Shown here: in pieces, positions 1-6,446 of the stretch
How the letters are laid out: every line of letters starts with the position of its first letter
Numbering within the stretch: the stretch's first letter is position 1
Assembly (NCBI GenBank): GCA_947461185.1
Contig: CANHJY010000084.1
Span: 1-7,702 of the forward strand
Origin: Flavobacteriales bacterium
GTDB taxonomy: Bacteria; Bacteroidota; Bacteroidia; Flavobacteriales_D; Crocinitomicaceae
Length of the DNA stretch: 7,702 bases
Direction: 5' to 3'
Notes under the pieces: generated by a model
Databases searched by the model: none
Seen by the model: only the letters and a program-made list of their open reading frames with translations
Told to the model about the DNA's origin: nothing
Made by a program: the position numbers and the translations under genes

Positions 1-1034
1 AAAGTATATAACATTTCAAATTGATATGCTATTTCACCGACTGGTTGAGTTGCATAGGGATATAGCGAAGAAACCAAGTTATAAGTATGTGTTTTGTTTA
101 ATGACGGTAGGTAATTAATGAGGACATTTTGCAACTGTTTAGTTCTATCAGATCTGTAGCTCATATTATCCACCGACTTTGCAGACAATAAAATTCCTAA
201 ACCTTTTTGAGAATAACCTAAGTTCGCGACTGCAGCATGCCCCGTATTGTAGTTGTAGCCATTATCCTGTGAAGGATCTTGCCCCTTGGTCATGTATTCA
301 GCATCAAAGTAAACTTTTCCATAGCGCAATTTCGCCCTGCCGCCATAAACCCCTACATTTTGAGGCAGGATGAGCGTTGAATTGTCATCTTTTTGAAATT
401 TACTTACAAAAGAGCCCCCAAGAGTAATTTGAACTTGTTTGCCATTTTTCGTCTTCAAAAAATTCTCTTTCGTTATTGCCTCATTAAGATTGAGTTCGCC
501 ATCAAATCCACGCACAATGCCGGGGCTGTGATCGATTCTTCCTTCAATAAACTGATAACGTTGATAACCATAAACACCTTTAATAACAACCCCCTTATGC
601 GGTCTGACAACCAATTTCAATCCATCGAGCATATTATCATAACCAAGCGCTCTATCTTCATAAGCACGAAGAGAAAGCCCTGATCCAAATTGTTCGTAAA
701 AAGAACCGACGGTTATGTCAATGAAACCATTATCATAACCTACATATCGCATACCTATACCTGTTCCATCGAAATTTGCAGGATAACCTTGAATTCTTGG
801 TAAATAGGATTCAAAACGCATTCCTGCCTTGAAGTTTCCTTGAGTGTAAAATACATTCATGTAGGAATTCAGCAATCCTTTTTCTAGAGGTTGGGTTGCC
901 TTAATGACACTGTCTTCCAAGAGATATTGAAAAGTACTTTCTAGATTACCGGTAAAATTTCCTGTACTAATTTGAGAGAAGTTTGTTGATACACCTGAAA
1001 GGAATAAAAACAAAAAGTAAAATTTGATTTTCAT
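1..1034 (-). CDS. DUF6029 family outer-envelope protein (3' end outside window)
   Basis: The reading frame starts at ATG 1034-1032 on the minus strand and stays open to the left edge, giving 344 residues without a stop. DUF6029 proteins, as I remember them, have roughly 500 residues, so about a third is missing. Residues 1-20 form a signal peptide (MKIK, a Phe/Leu-rich core, then NFS) with Gln21 following. The family hallmarks I recognise are FYEQFGSG at 112-119, the stretch RPHKGVVIKGVYGYQ at 144-158, YFDAEYM at 242-248 and YPYATQPVGEIAYQ at 325-338. The alternating aromatic and polar pattern and many Gly/Tyr residues fit an outer-membrane beta-barrel. The function is unknown for the family. 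It lies 36 bases downstream of the TlpA-like gene on the same strand, so the two are probably co-transcribed. The match to DUF6029 is from memory of motifs. Confidence 0.85.
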   Translation of the reverse strand, partial: MKIKFYFLFLFLSGVSTNFSQISTGNFTGNLESTFQYLLEDSVIKATQPLEKGLLNSYMNVFYTQGNFKAGMRFESYLPRIQGYPANFDGTGIGMRYVGYDNGFIDITVGSFYEQFGSGLSLRAYEDRALGYDNMLDGLKLVVRPHKGVVIKGVYGYQRYQFIEGRIDHSPGIVRGFDGELNLNEAITKENFLKTKNGKQVQITLGGSFVSKFQKDDNSTLILPQNVGVYGGRAKLRYGKVYFDAEYMTKGQDPSQDNGYNYNTGHAAVANLGYSQKGLGILLSAKSVDNMSYRSDRTKQLQNVLINYLPSLNKTHTYNLVSSLYPYATQPVGEIAYQFEMLYT

Positions 1035-1070
1035 GAAGTAAGCAATGGTTCACAAATTTAGTGTAAACCT

Positions 1071-1586
1071 TTATTTATTTGCAATTTCTAATATGGCTTC
1101 GTACAATTTATTTTCGTCACCGGGAGCATAATTGTTGTGTGAATATACAATCTTGCCGTCTTTATCAATTAAGAAAGTGTGTGGGACATTATTCACGCCC
1201 ATTGCCCTTTTGAAATCTCCATTAGGGTCTAATAGCACAAGATATTCCCAACCTTTTCCATTAGCATAAACCGGAACTGAACCTTTTGTTTTTTCGTCAT
1301 CAATAGACACTGCTACCAAATTAACGCCAGTTTCTTCCTGCCAATCCATGTATAAATCATGAATTGTGTTTAACTCACGTTTACATGGAGAGCACCAAGT
1401 AGCCCAGAAGCTTATTACAACAGGTCCATCAAAACCTAATGCGCCAGTATTCACTGAATTCCCTTCCATGTCAGTTAAATCAACTGATGGAAGCATTTTA
1501 ACATCTCCTGAATGCTCCTCTGTTTCTTGAGCAAAATAATTAACTGATAGAAAAATGGAAATCGAAAGAAGTAATATTTTTTTCAT
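1071..1586 (-). CDS. TlpA-family periplasmic thiol:disulfide oxidoreductase
   Basis: This 171-residue protein is a secreted thioredoxin-fold protein. Residues 1-19 are a signal peptide (MKKILLLSIS... FA) with Gln20 as the probable mature N-terminus. The redoxin/thioredoxin domain spans about 32-168. The active site is W64-C65-S66-P67-C68, preceded by SFWATW, and the cis-proline is P135 in NNVPHTF. The segment AVSIDD at 92-97 is typical of the TlpA/ResA branch. Such proteins usually reduce disulfides in periplasmic partners, for example apocytochromes or outer-membrane proteins. No cytochrome c maturation gene is seen here, so the substrate is unknown. It leads an apparent two-gene unit with the DUF6029 gene. 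A good -7 element lies at 1633-1640, and AAAATTTA sits 4 bases before the ATG. The family call is secure; the substrate is not. Confidence 0.93.
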   Translation of the reverse strand: MKKILLLSISIFLSVNYFAQETEEHSGDVKMLPSVDLTDMEGNSVNTGALGFDGPVVISFWATWCSPCKRELNTIHDLYMDWQEETGVNLVAVSIDDEKTKGSVPVYANGKGWEYLVLLDPNGDFKRAMGVNNVPHTFLIDKDGKIVYSHNNYAPGDENKLYEAILEIANK

Positions 1587-1837
1587 GGTTTAAATTTTAA
1601 TGCAACAGGCTTTTCAAAAAACTTGCCATTGTCAAATATACATTAGAATTTAATGTTGATAAAACTTTCATTAACATCCATTCTTGTAATCCTAACCTGC
1701 TATTTTTTAAAGTTTTGTTTAAATACGTCAGGGAAAATTGGTTTAAATATTGCTGTCTGTTCAAATAAAACTTCGTTGGCTTTAAAAAAAAACTTATTTT
1801 TAGAGTTCAGTTTGGTTTCAATTGAAAATTTAGACTT
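1587..1837. other. Divergent intergenic region
   Basis: This AT-rich spacer separates the minus-strand TlpA/DUF6029 unit from the plus-strand T9SS cargo gene and must hold both promoters. The minus-strand -7 element at 1633-1640 is convincing. For the plus-strand gene I found only partial matches: AAGTTTTG at 1710-1717 with a TTG at 1684-1686 (23-base spacer), and TCAGTTTG at 1807-1814 without a well-spaced TTG. A run of nine A lies around 1786-1794. An open frame from 1653 to 1841 has no recognisable domain and overlaps the next start codon, so I do not call it a gene. Confidence 0.4.
1633..1640 (-). promoter_or_regulatory. Bacteroidota -7 promoter element for the TlpA/DUF6029 unit
   Basis: On the minus strand this reads TATATTTG, an exact match to the Bacteroidota -7 consensus TAnnTTTG. 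It lies 46 bases upstream of the ATG at 1586, which predicts a leader of about 40 bases. No clear TTG is found 17-23 bases further upstream, so the -33 element is weak or absent. In such an AT-rich spacer a chance match cannot be excluded. Confidence 0.45.
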
Positions 1838-2611
1838 ATGAAAAAAATATTACTTTCTACATTCTTATTTGCCTTCGGATTTAACGCTTTAAGTCAAGGT
1901 GATGGAATTTCCATTCAAGTAAATGGAGTTGGAGTGGATATATCAGGAGGATCCCATTCTGTAAATCTATATGGAACTTCCCCTGATTTAGTAGGTGGTA
2001 TTTACGAAGTTAAATTCAAGGTAACCAATACAACTGGTGCAGACCAACAATGGAAAATCACAAGGAAAAAGGTTTCCGTTCCAAGTTCTTGGGTTGACCA
2101 AATATGTTGGCCCCCGCTTTGTTACAATGCATCCGGAGACGTTTATTCAACCCCGAATTCGGGTGGAAATCCAGCTCCAACAATTGTAGATGGAACACAT
2201 TTAACTACGGATGGTTTAGAAGCAGAATTAAAACCTAGAATTACTCCTGATGTGAATAACGCCAGTTATGCGATTTACAGGTATTACATAACGGATGTTG
2301 TTAGTGGTAATTATTTAGATTCCGTGGACTTAAACATCAATTTTACTTTAAACACAGCTGTTGTTAAGCCTAATCCAGTAATTACCGTGAGTCCAAATCC
2401 TGCATCAGAAATGGTTACCATATCTTTAGGGTCGAGTGATGATGCCAATATTAGAATTGTTGATGGTTTAGGAAAACAAGTGCTTTCTACAACGCTATAT
2501 AATGGTCAAAAAAGCATAGATGTTTCAGATTTTAAAACTGGTGTTTATATTATTACAATTGATGGTTCCGGAATTAAAGCCGTAAACAAAAAACTAATAA
2601 TTAAGCATTAA
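1838..2611 (+). CDS. Secreted protein with T9SS type A C-terminal sorting domain
   Basis: This 257-residue protein has a signal peptide at 1-19 (MKKILLSTFLF... LS) with Gln20 next. Residues 20-175 look like a beta-sandwich (Ig/FN3-like by pattern) that I cannot name. It contains QQWKITRKKV at 70-79 and a close cysteine pair, C90 and C95, in QICWPPLCY. I recall similar W...C...CY segments in other uncharacterised Bacteroidota T9SS cargo. Residues 181-257 are a type A sorting domain: SPNPASEM near 185, a GLGKQV turn near 210, DVSDFKTGVYIITI at 228-241, and the basic end KKLIIKH. The sorting domain directs passage through the outer membrane by T9SS, after which it is normally removed and the cargo attached or released. 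The gene is divergent from tlpA and is followed by a strong terminator, so it is probably monocistronic. AAAATTTA lies 5 bases before the ATG. Cargo activity is unknown. Confidence 0.88.
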   Translation: MKKILLSTFLFAFGFNALSQGDGISIQVNGVGVDISGGSHSVNLYGTSPDLVGGIYEVKFKVTNTTGADQQWKITRKKVSVPSSWVDQICWPPLCYNASGDVYSTPNSGGNPAPTIVDGTHLTTDGLEAELKPRITPDVNNASYAIYRYYITDVVSGNYLDSVDLNINFTLNTAVVKPNPVITVSPNPASEMVTISLGSSDDANIRIVDGLGKQVLSTTLYNGQKSIDVSDFKTGVYIITIDGSGIKAVNKKLIIKH

Positions 2612-2634
2612 CGCATATTTAAAATATAAATTCG

Positions 2635-2663
2635 AAAGCTGTCTTAAATTAGACGGCTTTTTT
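2635..2663 (+). terminator. Intrinsic terminator of the T9SS cargo gene
   Basis: AAAGCTGTCT (2635-2644) pairs with AGACGGCTTT (2651-2660) over ten positions, with one T:G wobble, around a six-base loop TAAATT. The stem runs directly into a run of T ending at 2663. It starts 23 bases after the stop codon. Confidence 0.85.
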
Positions 2664-2690
2664 GTTTGCAAACAATTTTAATTTACTTTG
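2662..2690 (+). promoter_or_regulatory. Possible promoter of the Wzi/RemB-like pair
   Basis: A TTG at 2662-2664 is followed after 18 bases by TTACTTTG at 2683-2690. The latter matches the Bacteroidota -7 consensus TAnnTTTG at five of six fixed positions. This would give a leader of about 28 bases before ATG 2726. The -33 TTG overlaps the tail of the preceding terminator, so the spacing is tight but plausible. Evidence is by pattern only. Confidence 0.3.
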
Positions 2691-2725
2691 TTAAATAATC
2701 TATAAAACGATTTGAATAATTTTCG

Positions 2726-4276
2726 ATGCGGTGTTGTGTTCTGATATTTGTTTTTATTAATTTTCTTAGTCTCGCACAACAAAACTTTGTGTTTCAGCAT
2801 CGTTATTTTAGGGACGAATTATTCAACACCTCGCGCAAAGATGTTTTTAATCAACCTAGTTTTTTCCCGATTATAGAAAGTGATTATGACCTTAATCATA
2901 TCATCCGGGATTCAAGTAAACAGTATTATAACTTTACTGAAACACTCTTCAAAAAGCATTTAATAGAGGTTAAAGGAGAAGATTATTTTCTAACGATTTC
3001 TCCAATAGCAGACTTTTATATTGGTAAAGACATGATAGACACGAATAGTCGGCGATTGTTTCAAAATACACGGGGAATTTATATTGAAGGTGATATACAA
3101 AAGAATTTTTCCTTTTCCACAGCGGTTTATGAAAATCAAGGCCGTTATTCTTCATACGAAACATCATACTATAAACTGTTAGGCGAGCGTTATCCCAATC
3201 AAAATACGGGTCAATATATAACTCAAAACGCTGTCATTCCTGGCGCGGGCAGAACCAAACCTTTCAATAATGATGGTTTTGATTATGCATATGCCGTTGG
3301 AAACATCATTTATAAACCCAGAAATTATTTAACCTTAAGCGCGGGAAATTCTTTACATTTTATTGGAGATGGTTACCGTTCAATACTAATGTCAGACAAC
3401 AGTGCGCCGGCACCGTTTTTCAGAATTGATTGGAAAATCAACTCAAAGTGGAGCTTAAATTATTTACGACTTAGGACCTTTAACCTCTTGCGTAAACCAG
3501 TAACCACGGCAGTAGAGGCCTATTACGAAGCTAAGGCTACATCGGTAAATTATTTATCATACAAACCCAATGAAAAATGGATTATTAGTCTCTTTGACGG
3601 AACCATTTGGTCAAAAGGGGATTCTATTCAATCCAATCGTGTAAATCCTCTTTTTTATAGTCCGGTTCCTGGGTTTGCTGGAATGTTTATATCAGATTCT
3701 TTATCATACAATATATTAGGATTAAACATTTCCGCAAACCTTATGAAGAACACGCGTTTTTATGGGCAATTTGCCATTGGGAATTATCAATTTAATTCAT
3801 TTGCTTATCAATTCGGATCAAGATATTATTTGAAAACTGGTATACATCAAATGATGTTTCAATTGGAATTCAATGGCGCAAGAAATAGTATGTATGTATC
3901 ATCAAATGACAGGCTTTCATACAGTCACTATAACCTTGCGTTAGCGCATCCAAAAGGAACCAATTTCAATGAGGTTTTATTGAGATATAATTACACACGA
4001 TTGCGTTGGTATGTTGAATTAAAAAGTATGGTATACTTAATTAAGGATTATTCTAGTCAGGCTTTGTTGGCGGGTAATGGTATTGTTGAGGAAAAAAGTG
4101 GCGCTTCAATTTTGGAGGATATCGAATTAGGTTACCGATTGAATAAAAAAATGAATTTAAGTGTTTTCATAAATTGGCAGTTTCGTCATGACTCCACAGT
4201 ATCAGCATATCAAACAACAAATGTTTTTGGCTTTGGGATGAGAACAGGAATTAATAATCATTACAGAGATTTTTGA
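2726..4276 (+). CDS. Wzi/RemB-like outer-membrane beta-barrel protein, first paralog
   Basis: This 516-residue protein has a signal peptide at 1-17 (MRCCVLIFVFINFLSLA) followed by Gln18-Gln19. The remainder shows the alternating short strands of a large outer-membrane barrel and ends in an aromatic residue (HYRDF), as many Bam substrates do. Hallmarks of the capsule-assembly Wzi family, which includes the Flavobacterium gliding-related protein RemB, are GDGYRSILMSD at 214-224 and AHPKGTNFNE beginning near 407. Wzi of E. coli is an outer-membrane lectin that anchors group 1 capsule, and RemB is linked to surface motility and phage sensitivity in F. johnsoniae. By analogy this protein should act on the surface with polysaccharide. 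No glycosyltransferases or exporters are visible nearby. Its TGA overlaps the start of a paralog by four bases. Family membership is fairly sure; gliding or capsule role is inference. Confidence 0.83.
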   Translation: MRCCVLIFVFINFLSLAQQNFVFQHRYFRDELFNTSRKDVFNQPSFFPIIESDYDLNHIIRDSSKQYYNFTETLFKKHLIEVKGEDYFLTISPIADFYIGKDMIDTNSRRLFQNTRGIYIEGDIQKNFSFSTAVYENQGRYSSYETSYYKLLGERYPNQNTGQYITQNAVIPGAGRTKPFNNDGFDYAYAVGNIIYKPRNYLTLSAGNSLHFIGDGYRSILMSDNSAPAPFFRIDWKINSKWSLNYLRLRTFNLLRKPVTTAVEAYYEAKATSVNYLSYKPNEKWIISLFDGTIWSKGDSIQSNRVNPLFYSPVPGFAGMFISDSLSYNILGLNISANLMKNTRFYGQFAIGNYQFNSFAYQFGSRYYLKTGIHQMMFQLEFNGARNSMYVSSNDRLSYSHYNLALAHPKGTNFNEVLLRYNYTRLRWYVELKSMVYLIKDYSSQALLAGNGIVEEKSGASILEDIELGYRLNKKMNLSVFINWQFRHDSTVSAYQTTNVFGFGMRTGINNHYRDF

Positions 4277-5715
4277 AATCGATTCTTTACATATTATTAA
4301 TACTTAATTCTAGCATTGCTTTTTGTCAATCTGGTTTAGGATTTCTTATGGAAGAATTACCATCGGATTCCCTGCCTCCTAATACCATCCAATCCCACTC
4401 ATCAATCATTCCAAAAGCATGGCAGGCCTGCAGTCCATCTAAAGATGATTTAATTACAAGGGTTAAAAAAAAGAGTTATTTTGGCATTAGCCCATTAATC
4501 GATTTACAAGCTGATTATAAGGAAAGTTTTAATTATCGCATTGGAACCGGTCTTCAACTAACTTCTGGTTTAGGTGAGAAATGGTATATCCGCACTTCTT
4601 ATTTGCAAGGACTATTAAATTATGATTCGTTATTTCTTCCTCGTGCTTATTTCAACAAGGTTCTAACGAATTATAGCACATATGGCGATTGGCGAGGAAG
4701 AGTTTCTTTTTCACCTAACAAAATATTTAACTTTCAAATAGGCCTTGATCATAACTTTATAGGTGAGGGTTGTAGATCTATGTTTCTAAGTGATTATGGC
4801 AAGCCATATCCATTTGGAATGATCCGTTCCAGATTTTGGCGTTTAGAATATGACGTTATCTATCAATTTTTTCGGGAAAAATTTGGTGAAGGATGGAAGC
4901 AAAAAAATGGCGCAACCCATTACATTAGTTTCAATGCAACAAAATGGTTAAACATTGGTGTTTTTGAAACAGTAGTTTTTCAACCAAAAGACACCTTATT
5001 GAATAGGGGATATGAGGTTGAGTATTTGAATCCCGTTATTTTTTACAGACCTCAAGAATATGCTTTAGGCTCATCTGATAATGTCTTATTAGGATTAAGT
5101 CTTCACGCAAAATTTAAAACGCATAGTTTTTACACACAGTTTATTCTTGATGAATTTTTTCTCGCCGAAATAAAAGCGAAATCGGGATGGTGGGCAAACA
5201 AGTTTGGTTTTCAGTTGGGCATAAAAGGTCATTTTAAAGTAATGCAATCAAATAGTTTTTATAGGATTGAATTGAATAGCGCAAGGCCTTATACATATGC
5301 TCATTTATCTAGCGATCAAAATTATGGTAATCAAGGAATGACCCTTTCTCATCCCTATGGCGGTAATTTCGCGGAATTACTAGGTGAATGGAAAATTCAA
5401 AAATCCAATTGGCTATTTAAAATATTCATTAATTATTCCTTGCGTGGATTTGATAAAGATGGATTTAGCTATGGCGGTGATATGTACAAACCCTATACGC
5501 TTCGTCCTTTTGAATATGGTCACCAAATTGGCCAAGGTCAAGGAAATAATTCTTTGTTAGTAATCCTTACAGCTAGTTGCATTCCATTGAAAAAGAGTAA
5601 AATTCAATGCTATGCTGAGTTTCAAATGCGTTATAATAGTATGCTGAATCATACTCAGTTTATTCCAGTTGTTGGCATTAGAAGTCAGTTATGGAACGAT
5701 TACAGAAATTATTAA
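4273..5715 (+). CDS. Wzi/RemB-like outer-membrane beta-barrel protein, second paralog, TTG start
   Basis: This 480-residue paralog of the preceding gene keeps the same order of motifs: GEGCRSMFLSD at 164-174, where Cys replaces the usual Tyr, and SHPYGGNFAE near 359-368. It ends in an aromatic residue (NDYRNY), like its neighbour. The start is TTG 4273-4275. An in-frame TAA lies at 4255-4257, no ATG or GTG occurs between, and the next Met is residue 27, beyond the signal peptide. The signal peptide covers 1-18 (MKSILYILLILNSSIAFC) with Gln19. IAFC resembles a lipobox only weakly because Phe precedes Cys, so signal peptidase I is more likely. The TTGA overlap with the upstream stop points to coupled translation, and the two barrels may form a complex or handle related substrates. 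It is expected in the outer membrane; the ligand is unknown. Confidence 0.82.
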   Translation: MKSILYILLILNSSIAFCQSGLGFLMEELPSDSLPPNTIQSHSSIIPKAWQACSPSKDDLITRVKKKSYFGISPLIDLQADYKESFNYRIGTGLQLTSGLGEKWYIRTSYLQGLLNYDSLFLPRAYFNKVLTNYSTYGDWRGRVSFSPNKIFNFQIGLDHNFIGEGCRSMFLSDYGKPYPFGMIRSRFWRLEYDVIYQFFREKFGEGWKQKNGATHYISFNATKWLNIGVFETVVFQPKDTLLNRGYEVEYLNPVIFYRPQEYALGSSDNVLLGLSLHAKFKTHSFYTQFILDEFFLAEIKAKSGWWANKFGFQLGIKGHFKVMQSNSFYRIELNSARPYTYAHLSSDQNYGNQGMTLSHPYGGNFAELLGEWKIQKSNWLFKIFINYSLRGFDKDGFSYGGDMYKPYTLRPFEYGHQIGQGQGNNSLLVILTASCIPLKKSKIQCYAEFQMRYNSMLNHTQFIPVVGIRSQLWNDYRNY

Positions 5716-5724
5716 TTCATAAAT

Positions 5725-5757
5725 AAAAAGGAGATCGCTAAAAAACAATCTCCTTTT
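5725..5757. terminator. Bidirectional terminator between converging operons
   Basis: AAAAGGAGAT (5726-5735) and ATCTCCTTTT (5748-5757) form a perfect ten-base-pair stem around a 12-base loop (5736-5747). The A and T runs at either side give a U-tract for transcripts from both directions: after the Wzi/RemB pair on plus and after the SSB array on minus. The minus-strand tail, CTTTTTATTT, is the longer one. It sits 10 bases after the plus-strand stop and 20 bases after the minus-strand stop. Confidence 0.82.
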
Positions 5758-5777
5758 CATGCCGTTATAAGACGATT

Positions 5778-6098
5778 TTATAGCCCGATAATATTTTTTA
5801 ATTCTATTTCGGTGATTTGCTTTTTCGAACCGTTTTTATCAAGGTAGTTTCTATTAACCAATTTTCCATGAACTGCAACACGCTTTCCTTTTTCAGCATA
5901 TTCTTCAATAAAATTTGCCATGTTTCCCCATGCGAATATATTGTGCCATTCAACTTCTGTTTTTTCTAAACCAGAATTATTTTTAAATTTTTTATTTATT
6001 GCAAGATTAAATCGTGCTATTTTTTTTCCATTTTCGAAATTGGTGATTTGTGCATTTTTGCCAATATTTCCAATTAAAGTGATGTGATTTCGTAACAT
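5778..6098 (-). CDS. Short single-stranded-DNA-binding protein, third of the array
   Basis: This 106-residue protein is a bare SSB-type OB fold. ITLIGNIGKNAQIT at 6-19 is the first strand pair. IARFNLAI at 27-34 is the next strand, and W51-H52...F55-A56-W57-G58 corresponds to W54-H55...F60-G61 of E. coli SSB, which contact DNA. GKRVAVHGKL at 71-80 and ITEIELKNIIGL at 95-106 complete the fold. The protein stops where the fold ends, so it has no linker and no acidic DDDIPF-like tip for partner proteins. Asn59 replaces the Lys usual after AWG. The gene begins 8 bases after the stop of the second SSB gene and is the last of the unit. It probably binds ssDNA, perhaps as a mixed oligomer with its neighbours; that is inference. 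A diverged remnant is also possible, but the frame is intact. Confidence 0.85.
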   Translation of the reverse strand: MLRNHITLIGNIGKNAQITNFENGKKIARFNLAINKKFKNNSGLEKTEVEWHNIFAWGNMANFIEEYAEKGKRVAVHGKLVNRNYLDKNGSKKQITEIELKNIIGL

Positions 6099-6106
6099 AA
6101 AATTCT

Positions 6107-6418
6107 TTATAAAATAATTAAATCATTTACTTCTATTTCCTGATAAAATATTGAGTTGCCATTGCTTTTATAAAAGTTAGACACTAATTTTCCTTCAATA
6201 GCAACCTCTATTCCATCATCACAAAATTTATCAATGATTTGAACCCATTTCCCCCAGGCAAAAATTCGATGCCAATTACTTTTAGTTTTTTCGAACCCCT
6301 TACTGTTTATATAAGTGTCTTTTGTAGATAAAATAAAACGTACTATTTTTCGACCGTTGGTAAGCTCTATAACCTTTGGTTTCGATTGCATCTTTCCTAT
6401 TAGATTTACGTGGTTCAT
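6107..6418 (-). CDS. Short single-stranded-DNA-binding protein, second of the array
   Basis: This 103-residue protein is again only an SSB OB fold: VNLIGKMQSKPKVIEL at 4-19, IVRFILST at 25-32, W49-H50-R51-I52-F53-A54-W55-G56-K57, and GIEVAIEGKL at 69-78. It ends at VNDLIIL, so there is no C-terminal tail. The Trp-His and aromatic-Gly-Lys positions that stack on or contact DNA in E. coli SSB are kept. It diverges from the first SSB more than expected for a recent copy, for example QSKPKV where the first has GAQPEI. A lone cysteine, C66, is unusual for the family. It starts 28 bases after the first SSB gene stops and is followed after 8 bases by the third. The family call is secure; a role distinct from the first SSB is not shown by sequence. 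Confidence 0.86.
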   Translation of the reverse strand: MNHVNLIGKMQSKPKVIELTNGRKIVRFILSTKDTYINSKGFEKTKSNWHRIFAWGKWVQIIDKFCDDGIEVAIEGKLVSNFYKSNGNSIFYQEIEVNDLIIL

Positions 6419-6446
6419 TTTGATATTTTTTTTGGATAGTGAGGTT

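Noticed and set aside
179..683. Two plus-strand open frames inside the DUF6029 region
   Set aside because: They lie antisense to a 344-residue frame with clear family motifs and a signal peptide; their own products show no domain.
1653..1841. Open frame of 62 codons in the divergent spacer, with a hydrophobic start
   Set aside because: It has no recognisable domain, is built of low-complexity AT-rich codons, overlaps the ATG of the next gene and covers the region that must hold promoters.
2970..3167. Minus-strand open frame within the first Wzi/RemB paralog
   Set aside because: It is antisense to a well-supported gene and has no family resemblance or promoter.
4318..4332. Second Wzi/RemB paralog as a lipoprotein (IAFC)
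   Set aside because: Phe directly before Cys is unlike a lipobox, and Gln after Cys fits the signal peptidase I pattern of the other five exported proteins.
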